The notes under the pieces are model-generated. The model was not told where the DNA came from and ran no database searches. It saw only the letters and a list, made by a program, of their open reading frames with translations. The translations under genes and the position numbers were made by a program. Shown here piece by piece: positions 57,773 through 64,000 of a stretch of DNA of 64,000 nucleotides (position 1 is its first letter; each line of letters opens with the position of its first letter). The stretch lies in assembly GCA_015068525.1 (NCBI GenBank), contig SVKJ01000002.1, positions 62,001 to 126,000 of the forward strand, in the 5' to 3' direction. The DNA comes from Oscillospiraceae bacterium (lineage in GTDB: Bacteria; Bacillota; Clostridia; UMGS1840; HGM11507).

Positions 57773-59551
57773 ATGAGTGTAAAAGTAAAAATTGCAATAA
57801 TCGTGTCAGTAACTTTATTTATAGTAGCAGGAAGTCTTATCGGACTTAGTATCTATTCGGTCAATGCTTTTATTAAAAGCGATGTGATTGCTTCCAATGT
57901 TACTTATAACGGAGTTTATATAGGAGATTTAAAAAAGGAAGATGCATTGACTCTACTTAAAAGCAAAACTTTTAACGCGGATTTACCTGTTAAAGTAAAT
58001 TATAACGATAAATCCTTTGAATTTGCACCAAATGCTTCAGGGATAAATTATAACCTGGATGCTGTTGTCCATTACGCTTATAATAAAGGAAGAAGCGGTA
58101 ACTTCTTTAGTGACCTTACCTCTATTATAAAATCACGCTTTTCGTTTGATGATATACCGAATTCCTATAATTTTGATATAGATGTTTTTGAGCAAACGAT
58201 TAACACTCTTCTTGTTGCAAACGGAATAGATTTTAATAATTTTGATATAAAAGTTTACGAAAATTATGCATCGGTAAAAATAAACAGCGACCTTACAACT
58301 GTTGATTTTGACAAACTTTACTCACTTACTATGGAAAAAATTGATTTAAAAGAGGGAAGAAATATTGATTTACCGATAACAAAGATTGACAAAGTAACGC
58401 CAAAGATGATTTATGACAAAATATATGTTGAGCCAAAAAATGCATCAAGTAAAACTGAGAATGGCGTTACAACCATAACACCTCATACAGTCGGTGTTAT
58501 TGTTAATATTTCGGATATTGAAAAAGCATTAAATGAGGGTAAAACCTCCTTTACAATTCCTGTTATAAAAAAGTATCCTGAAGTAAGAGTTGAAAATTTA
58601 AGCGGAGAACTTTTTTCTGATGTTTTAGGAAGTTTTACAAGTAAATATAACGCATCTCTTATCGGAAGAACTCAGAATGTTACACTTGCTGCCAAAAAAA
58701 TAAACGGTATTATATTAAATTCAGGGGATATTTTTTCCTATAACAAAATTGTAGGCCCAAGAACTTCGGCTACGGGATTTTCCACCGCGACAGTTTATAC
58801 AAGTAATGGACTTTCAGAAGAACTTGGCGGAGGAATATGTCAGGTTTCATCAACCCTTTATAATGCTGTACTTTATGCAGATTTAAAAATAGTTGAAAGA
58901 AAAAATCATATGTATACGGTAAGTTATGTAAGAAACGGACTTGATGCTACCGTTGCATACGGACTTATAGATTTCAGATTTATGAACAATTTAAAATCGC
59001 CAATAAAAGTTGTAACATCGACAGGCGGAGGTGTGCTTACAGTTACACTTCTTGGCAAGAAAGAAAACAATAATAAAGTAGAACTTTATACCAATACTTT
59101 GGAAAGTTATCCGTTTACCGAAAAAATTACACAAAACCCTGACCTTGAACCCGGTACAAAGAAAGTTACCCAAAACGGTGCTTACGGATATAAAATAAAT
59201 GCTACAAAAGTTGTCAAAGATTCTTCGGGTAATATTATCCGTCAGGAATTCTTAGGCACTAATGTATATAAACCTCTTACAAAAATTATTGAAGAAGGTC
59301 CTCCGCTTCCGGTTACACCAGAGCCTGAAGTAAAAGAGGACACTCCTTTGATTGAAACTCCTCCAACCGAAACCACAGAGCCGGAAGAAACCCCTCCTGA
59401 AACACAGGAGCCTCAAATTCCTCAGGAAGACTTAAATGGGGAAGAAAGTCAGACTTCGGGAAGTGACATTAACGAGAATACTGAGCCTGTGGAAACAAAC
59501 GGGCAGGAAGAAAATTTAAACGAAGAGGATGGCGAAAATTCTACACTTTAA
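57773..59551 (+). CDS. VanW-family cell-envelope protein
   Basis: 592 residues: N-terminal membrane helix (IAIIVSVTLFIVAGSLIGLSIYS), then a YoaR-like peptidoglycan-binding region (about 40-270: IASNVTYNGVYIGDLKKEDA). The VanW domain is at about 280-420 (SFTSKYNASLIGRTQNVTLA, FSYNKIVGPRTSATGFSTAT, LGGGICQVSSTLYNAVLYA), a G5-like segment is at about 425-495, and the Pro/Thr/Glu-rich tail suits a wall-spanning linker. VanW was named from vancomycin clusters but has no shown resistance role. No van genes are here. It lies upstream of the rnf operon. Confidence 0.9.
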   Translation: MSVKVKIAIIVSVTLFIVAGSLIGLSIYSVNAFIKSDVIASNVTYNGVYIGDLKKEDALTLLKSKTFNADLPVKVNYNDKSFEFAPNASGINYNLDAVVHYAYNKGRSGNFFSDLTSIIKSRFSFDDIPNSYNFDIDVFEQTINTLLVANGIDFNNFDIKVYENYASVKINSDLTTVDFDKLYSLTMEKIDLKEGRNIDLPITKIDKVTPKMIYDKIYVEPKNASSKTENGVTTITPHTVGVIVNISDIEKALNEGKTSFTIPVIKKYPEVRVENLSGELFSDVLGSFTSKYNASLIGRTQNVTLAAKKINGIILNSGDIFSYNKIVGPRTSATGFSTATVYTSNGLSEELGGGICQVSSTLYNAVLYADLKIVERKNHMYTVSYVRNGLDATVAYGLIDFRFMNNLKSPIKVVTSTGGGVLTVTLLGKKENNNKVELYTNTLESYPFTEKITQNPDLEPGTKKVTQNGAYGYKINATKVVKDSSGNIIRQEFLGTNVYKPLTKIIEEGPPLPVTPEPEVKEDTPLIETPPTETTEPEETPPETQEPQIPQEDLNGEESQTSGSDINENTEPVETNGQEENLNEEDGENSTL

Positions 59552-59581
59552 CAGTGTATTGGAAAAATGAAAGGAGCAAGT

Positions 59582-60910
59582 ATGAAGTTATCATTTAGGG
59601 GAGGCGTGCATCCTGAGTCTAATAAAGGGCTTACCAAAGATAAGCCGATAAGAGAACTTGACGCACCAAAAACTGTTTATATTCCCTTAAGGCAACATAT
59701 TGGGGCGCCTCTTGACCCTGTAGTTCAAGTAGGCGATGTTGTAAAAAAGGGGCAGTTAATTGGAAAAAGTGAAGCATTTGTTTCAGCTCCCGTTCATTCG
59801 TCAGTTTCAGGCAAGGTTACAGCGATTGAACCGTATTTTCATCCAAGCGGTGTTAAAACGAATACTGTAATAATTGAAAATGACTTTTTAGAAGAATGGG
59901 ACCCCGAAATCAAACCGATAGGCGATTATAATGACTTATCGGCAAAAGAAATTGTTGAAATAATAAAAAATGCAGGTATTGTCGGCATGGGAGGAGCGGC
60001 ATTTCCTACCCATGTTAAACTAAGTCCTCCGCCCGATAAGCAAGTTAAATATATTATTGTAAACGGTGCGGAATGTGAACCTTACTTAACAAGTGACTAC
60101 CGTGCAATGATTGAGTATCCCGAAAAAATTATATACGGTCTTTTAGCCATTATGAAAATATTTAACCTTAAGACAGGTTATATAGGCGTAGAAGACAATA
60201 AGAAAGACGGCATTAAAAGTTTAAAAGACGCTTTGGGAAATGATACGTCAATTAAAGTTTTAACCCTAAAAACCAAATATCCGCAAGGTTCTGAAAAGCA
60301 TCTTATCAAAGCCGTAACAGGTAAGGAAGTACCATCAGGAAAACTCCCTGTTGATGTGGGTGCGATTGTTATAAATGTTGATACTGCAGTAGAAGTATGT
60401 GAAACTTTAAAAACAGGCAGACCTTTAACTTCCCGAATTGTCACTGTTACAGGAGATGCGGTAAATAATCCCTGCAATTTGAGAGTAAGAATAGGCACTC
60501 CGTTTATTGATGTATTAAACGCTGCAGGCGGACTTAAAGACAATTTAAGAAAACTTATAATGGGTGGTCCTATGATGGGTATGGCACAATACAGCGTAGA
60601 TGCTCCCGTTATAAAAGGAACATCAGGACTTTTAGCACTTACCGAAGACGAAATAAATGACAAGAAAGAACTTGCCTGCTTAAGATGTGCAAAATGTGTT
60701 GATGCGTGTCCTATGGGTCTTATGCCGTTATACATTTTACTGTATTCCAAAAAAGAAGATTACGAAAATATGAAAAAATATAATATTATGGATTGTATAG
60801 AATGTGGTTCCTGTTCTTATGCCTGTCCGAGTTTCAGAAATCCGGTTGAGCATATAAGAGTAGGCAAAGCAAAACTTCAGCTTGAAAATTTGAAGGAGGG
60901 GAATAAATAA
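59582..60910 (+). CDS. rnfC: Rnf complex subunit C
   Basis: NADH-binding subunit of the Rnf ferredoxin:NAD+ oxidoreductase, an ion-pumping membrane complex in anaerobes. It is 442 residues from the ATG at 59582 (AAAGGAG upstream). Motifs are FRGGVHPESNKGLTKDKPI, the flavin/NADH region KNAGIVGMGGAAFPTHVKL and VNGAECEPYLTSDYRAMIE, then two ferredoxin clusters CLRCAKCVDACPMG and CIECGSCSYACPS. It is the first gene of rnfCDGEAB. Its stop overlaps the rnfD ATG by one base. Confidence 0.97.
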   Translation: MKLSFRGGVHPESNKGLTKDKPIRELDAPKTVYIPLRQHIGAPLDPVVQVGDVVKKGQLIGKSEAFVSAPVHSSVSGKVTAIEPYFHPSGVKTNTVIIENDFLEEWDPEIKPIGDYNDLSAKEIVEIIKNAGIVGMGGAAFPTHVKLSPPPDKQVKYIIVNGAECEPYLTSDYRAMIEYPEKIIYGLLAIMKIFNLKTGYIGVEDNKKDGIKSLKDALGNDTSIKVLTLKTKYPQGSEKHLIKAVTGKEVPSGKLPVDVGAIVINVDTAVEVCETLKTGRPLTSRIVTVTGDAVNNPCNLRVRIGTPFIDVLNAAGGLKDNLRKLIMGGPMMGMAQYSVDAPVIKGTSGLLALTEDEINDKKELACLRCAKCVDACPMGLMPLYILLYSKKEDYENMKKYNIMDCIECGSCSYACPSFRNPVEHIRVGKAKLQLENLKEGNK

Positions 60911-61884
60911 TGGATAAATTGATAGTTTCTTCATCTCCTCATATCACAGGCAAGAAAAGTACACCTTCCATTATGGCAGATGTGTTAATCGCACTTATTT
61001 TTCCCTTGATTGCGGGGGTATATGTGTTTGGGCTCAGAGCGCTTATACTGGTTGTTGTTTCAGTTTTGTCAGCCTGCCTTTTTGAGAGTTTATGGAATTT
61101 AATTTTACATAAAGAAAACACAATATCCGATTTAAGTGCATGTGTTACAGGCGCACTTATCGCTATGATTTTACCTGTAAGCGTACCGCTCTGGGTGCCT
61201 GTTATTGGCAGTTTGTTTGCCATTATAATAGCTAAGCAGTTGTTCGGAGGTCTTGGGCAGAACTTTGTTAACCCTGCTTTATCTGCAAGAGCATTTTTAC
61301 TTGCATCATGGCCGCTCCTTACAACAGTTTTCGTAAAGACAAGGATAACATTACCGTTATTTTCTTCAGTTCCCCTTACCGATGCAATAACATCGGCAAC
61401 ACCTCTTAATTTGATGAAAGTATCAGGCGAGACTACTTCTTATATTAACTTATTTTTAGGTAATATATCAGGTTGCATAGGCGAAACAAGTGCAGTTGCA
61501 ATACTCATTGGCGGTGCATATTTAGTTATAAGAAAAGTTATAACTTTGCATCTTCCTTTGTCTTACATATTATCTTCGGCATTTTTCGGATTTTTATTAG
61601 GTTATGACGGACTTTTTACGGGAGATGCTTTATTTACCGTACTTTCAGGCGGAATACTTTTTGGTGCATTCTTTATGATAACCGATTATGTCACAACGCC
61701 GACAACTAAAAAAGGTCAGATAACAGCCGGCATAATTGCAGGTTTTATAACAATTTTAATAAGGGTAAAAGGCGGCTATCCTGAAGGGGTAACTTATGCA
61801 ATTTTATTTGTAAATGTTATTACTCCCCTTATCGATAAGTATATATCCCCTAAAAAGTATGGGAGGGTAGCAAAAAATGGTTAA
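60910..61884 (+). CDS. rnfD: Rnf complex subunit D
   Basis: Membrane subunit with covalent FMN, 324 residues and eight to ten hydrophobic helices. The opening VSSSPHITGKKSTPSIMADVLIALIFPL is typical, as is the FMN attachment threonine within DAITSATPLNLMK (S-x-ATPL motif). GQNFVNPALSARAFLLASWP and FFMITDYVTTPTTKKGQ also match the family. It works with RnfG and RnfE/A in moving electrons and Na+ or H+. Its stop overlaps rnfG by 8 nt. Confidence 0.96.
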   Translation: MDKLIVSSSPHITGKKSTPSIMADVLIALIFPLIAGVYVFGLRALILVVVSVLSACLFESLWNLILHKENTISDLSACVTGALIAMILPVSVPLWVPVIGSLFAIIIAKQLFGGLGQNFVNPALSARAFLLASWPLLTTVFVKTRITLPLFSSVPLTDAITSATPLNLMKVSGETTSYINLFLGNISGCIGETSAVAILIGGAYLVIRKVITLHLPLSYILSSAFFGFLLGYDGLFTGDALFTVLSGGILFGAFFMITDYVTTPTTKKGQITAGIIAGFITILIRVKGGYPEGVTYAILFVNVITPLIDKYISPKKYGRVAKNG

Positions 61885-62395
61885 GAATATTGTAAAATTA
61901 GGGCTTGTATTATTCCTTATATGCGGTATTTCAACAGGACTTTTATCTTTTGTAAATTCCCTTACTGCTCCTGTTATTTTGGAAAATGCAAAGAATCAGG
62001 AACTTTTAGCAAATAAAGAAGTTCTTCCCGAAGCAAGTGAATTTTCTATCGTGGCAGAAGATATTTCCGAAGGTAAAGATAACTTAGGAAATGTTGTAGG
62101 TTATGCAGTTAAAGTTTCACCAAACGGCTATGGTGGTAAAATAAATATGATAGTCGGAGTAAAATGCGACTATACGGTTTCAGGGGTTGAAATTCTTTCA
62201 ATGTCAGAAACACCCGGACTTGGTGCAAAAGCGCAGGATAAAGCCTTTTTAAACCAGTTTGTTAAAAAAGATAAATCTATGAAACTAAAAGAAGATATTA
62301 CTGCAATTTCAGGTGCAACAATAACAAGCACAGCAGTAACTGAGGGTGTTAAAGAGGCAATTTTGAAAATTGAAAAGGCAGGGGGAAAAATATAA
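61877..62395 (+). CDS. rnfG: Rnf complex subunit G
   Basis: FMN-carrying periplasmic-side subunit; 172 residues with one N-terminal helix (LGLVLFLICGISTGLLSFVN). The covalent flavin site is AISGATITSTAVTEGVK, where the second threonine of the SGAT motif binds FMN. MSETPGLGAKAQDKAFLNQF is conserved. It starts inside the rnfD end and ends one base into the rnfE ATG, so translation is coupled. Confidence 0.96.
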   Translation: MVKNIVKLGLVLFLICGISTGLLSFVNSLTAPVILENAKNQELLANKEVLPEASEFSIVAEDISEGKDNLGNVVGYAVKVSPNGYGGKINMIVGVKCDYTVSGVEILSMSETPGLGAKAQDKAFLNQFVKKDKSMKLKEDITAISGATITSTAVTEGVKEAILKIEKAGGKI

Positions 62396-62988
62396 TGAAA
62401 AGTTTTTTTATAAAAATCATTAAAGAAAACCCTGTATTTGTTCTTTTACTTGGAACATGTCCTACTATTGCTACCACAACATCAGTTTCAAATGCAATAG
62501 GTATGGGGCTTTCTGCAACGGCGGTTTTAATCTGCTCAAATGTTGTTATATCAATGCTTAAAAAAGTTATTCCTGATAAAATCAGAATAGCAAGTTACAT
62601 TGTAATTATCGCTTCCTTTGTTACCATAGTTGAAATGCTTTTAAAAGCTTATGCAGTCGATATTTATAATTCACTTGGATTATTTATTCCTTTGATTGTT
62701 GTTAACTGTATCATTTTAGGAAGAGCCGAAGCGTTTGCTTCTAAAAACAGTGTGGGTGCATCTTTTTTAGACGGTCTTTCTATGGGACTTGGGTTTACTT
62801 TTGCACTCTTTATTTTAGCGAGCGTAAGAGAAATAATAGGAAACGGAACATTTTTAAACATTGCTCTCTTTGGTGAAAACTTTAAACCTGCGACAATGTT
62901 TGTTATGGCACCGGGAGGATTTATCGTGTTTGGCATTGTGCTTGGCATAGTAAATCTTTTAACTAAAAAAGGAGGTGCCGTTAAATGA
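62395..62988 (+). CDS. rnfE: Rnf complex subunit E
   Basis: Six-helix membrane subunit homologous to RnfA; 197 residues. NPVFVLLLGTCPTIATTTSV contains the cysteine that helps hold a membrane iron-sulfur cluster; VVNCIILGRAEAFASKNSV holds the second. FALFILASVREIIGNGTF is typical. The loop after the first cysteine (PTIATTTS) departs from the common PLLAVT, but the helices align. The end overlaps the rnfA ATG by 4 nt (ATGA). Confidence 0.95.
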   Translation: MKSFFIKIIKENPVFVLLLGTCPTIATTTSVSNAIGMGLSATAVLICSNVVISMLKKVIPDKIRIASYIVIIASFVTIVEMLLKAYAVDIYNSLGLFIPLIVVNCIILGRAEAFASKNSVGASFLDGLSMGLGFTFALFILASVREIIGNGTFLNIALFGENFKPATMFVMAPGGFIVFGIVLGIVNLLTKKGGAVK

Positions 62989-63569
62989 GTTTTTCAAGTA
63001 TTTTTTCAATAGTTATAGGCGCAATCTTTATAGAAAATGTTATTTTTTCTAAATTCCTTGGCATCTGTCCGTTCCTTGGAGTATCAAAGAAAACTGATAC
63101 TGCAGTAGGTATGGGTATGGCAGTAACTTTTGTTATGGCACTCTCATCAGCACTTACATATCTTGCACAGGAATATATTTTAGTTCCTCTTAATATGGAA
63201 TATTTGCAGACTATAACCTTTATTTTGATTATAGCAGCACTTGTTCAGTTAGTTGAAATGGCGATTATGAAACTAAGCCCTCCTCTTTATGAAGCGCTTG
63301 GAATTTATCTTCCGCTTATAACAACAAACTGTGCAGTTTTGGGAGCAGCCATCTTAAATGTGCAAAACGGATATAATTTTGTTATGTCTATAGTTTATGG
63401 CGCTTCGGTTGCTATTGGATTTACGGTTGCAATTTTCCTTTTTGCAGGTGTAAGAGAAAGGCTTGAAAATGCCGACATTCCTGAATTTATGAAAGGAACA
63501 CCAATCGCTCTTGTGTCAGCAGGACTTATTGCGATGGCATTTTTAGGATTTTCAAATTTAAACATTTAA
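62985..63569 (+). CDS. rnfA: Rnf complex subunit A
   Basis: Six-helix membrane subunit pairing with RnfE, 194 residues. The first cysteine is in FSKFLGICPFLGVSKK and the second in TTNCAVLGAAILNV, the pair proposed to share the intramembrane cluster with RnfE. The start MSFSSIFSIVIGAIFIENVI is standard. It is the last of the tightly packed genes; a ~170-nt repeat-containing spacer separates it from rnfB. Confidence 0.96.
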   Translation: MSFSSIFSIVIGAIFIENVIFSKFLGICPFLGVSKKTDTAVGMGMAVTFVMALSSALTYLAQEYILVPLNMEYLQTITFILIIAALVQLVEMAIMKLSPPLYEALGIYLPLITTNCAVLGAAILNVQNGYNFVMSIVYGASVAIGFTVAIFLFAGVRERLENADIPEFMKGTPIALVSAGLIAMAFLGFSNLNI

Positions 63570-63572
63570 AAA

Positions 63573-63712
63573 AATGAGGAATTAGAAATGAGGAATTAGG
63601 AATAAATGTATCGATTGCAGTGCAATCAATGAATTAAATTCATAAATCGCTGTGCGATTTATACCATAATTATTCACTATTCATCATTCATTATTCATTA
63701 TTCATTATATTA
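63573..63712. repeat. Modular repeat element inside the rnf operon
   Basis: Left AATGAGGAATTAGAAATGAG, then GATTGCA-G-TGCAATC, the core AATTCATAAATCGC-TGT-GCGATTTATACC (inverse orientation of the core elsewhere), and a right end of ATTCATTATTCATTATTCAT. It interrupts rnfA and rnfB by 170 nt where other rnf genes overlap or are adjacent. No promoter or terminator with a T-run is obvious. Confidence 0.75.
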
Positions 63713-63739
63713 AAAGAGCAATTAAATGAGGTTATATAT

Positions 63740-64000
63740 ATGAAAGAAATATTAATTCCTGCCATAATTCTTGCAAGTCTCGGCTTAATATTTGGTATAA
63801 TGCTTGGGATTTTTGCAAAAATATTTATGGTAAAAAAAGATGAAAGAACAGAAAAAATAGAAGAGTTACTTCCCGGTGCAAACTGCGGAGGTTGCGGATA
63901 TGCCGGTTGCGGAGGATATGCAAAAGCCATTGTGGAAAACGGTGCTTCGGTTTCTCTTTGCTCAGCAGGCGGGACAGATACTGCCAGAAAAATCGGCGAA
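63740..64000 (+). CDS. rnfB: Rnf complex subunit B, N-terminal part (partial)
   Basis: The first 87 codons are seen; the gene runs beyond 64000. An N-terminal membrane helix (IPAIILASLGLIFGIMLGIFA) is followed by the Fe-S motif LLPGANCGGCGYAGCGGYAK with a further cysteine in VSLCSAGG, the 4Fe-4S site of RnfB. RnfB accepts electrons from ferredoxin. GAGG lies about 8 nt upstream of the ATG. The later ferredoxin clusters are outside the window. Confidence 0.95.
   Translation, partial: MKEILIPAIILASLGLIFGIMLGIFAKIFMVKKDERTEKIEELLPGANCGGCGYAGCGGYAKAIVENGASVSLCSAGGTDTARKIGE

Noticed and set aside
57773..59551. Vancomycin resistance suggested by the VanW name
   Set aside because: VanW proteins are widespread envelope proteins; no vanHAX, vanRS or related genes are present.

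Overview
The window is AT-rich, with mostly short intergenic spacers, AGGAGG-type ribosome binding sites and S-layer-homology (SLH) exported proteins. It also carries a YycH/YycI pair, an Rnf complex, pyruvate phosphate dikinase, a VanW protein, a copper-amine-oxidase-N PrsA-like foldase and a DUF6472 protein. Together these point to a low-GC anaerobic Clostridia-type Firmicute, probably an uncultured or metagenome-assembled gut lineage. Family-level placement cannot be read from the sequence.

Region 1 (1-10.8 kb) is the chromosome replication origin. gyrA (5' end only), gyrB, remB, recF, dnaN and dnaA run on the minus strand. serS, parB and parA follow on the same strand, with a perfect parS site at 10111-10126. 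The two spacers flanking dnaA hold clusters of TTTTNAACA nonamers but no classical TTATCCACA box, and DnaA carries GGKNHSTV where GGRDHTTV is usual. A compact type I toxin-antitoxin locus lies next to parS. It has a 22-residue hydrophobic peptide, a shielded Shine-Dalgarno, and an opposing antisense RNA with a consensus promoter and terminator.

Region 2 (10.8-26.5 kb) holds recJ-rel-dtd, a DinJ/YafQ-type toxin-antitoxin pair, a divergent AraC regulator and Gfo/Idh oxidoreductase, tRNA-Leu(UAG), a DUF6472 protein, an SLH-anchored HtrA-like protease, an orphan FliB-like methylase, a heterodimeric ABC exporter, and a small PVQDADDL protein.

Region 3 (26.5-45 kb) holds an operon of a secreted protein with yycH and yycI (no walRK in view), a 2-hydroxyacid dehydrogenase, a large SLH protein, RNase Y, a transaldolase-like enzyme, a MATE exporter, a PrsA-like foldase, a CofE-like ligase, an orphan trpB and ppdK.

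Region 4 (45-64 kb) opens with a solitary HTH + GHKL ATPase + STAS-like gene lying between two ~85-bp direct repeats of the ppdK 3' end and terminator, so it looks like a small inserted cassette. Then come coaE-M18 peptidase-era, a TPR protein that seems to start at ATT, purL, the SAH-handling pair ahcY/mtaD, a Nudix enzyme, a VanW protein, and the rnfCDGEA(B) operon running off the window end.

Intergenic DNA is rich in dispersed repeats: a ~27-bp GGAACGAC palindrome (six copies), modular miniature inverted-repeat elements sharing a GGTATAAAT...ATTTATGGAATT hairpin core, terminator hairpins sharing a CAUACG loop, a 72-bp tandem duplication, and three copies of a ~30-nt hairpin. The strongest candidates for something new are the GHKL cassette, the type I TA locus beside parS, the unusual DnaA-box origin and the modular repeat family. 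All functional statements rest on motif recognition and knowledge of the families; no database search was run.
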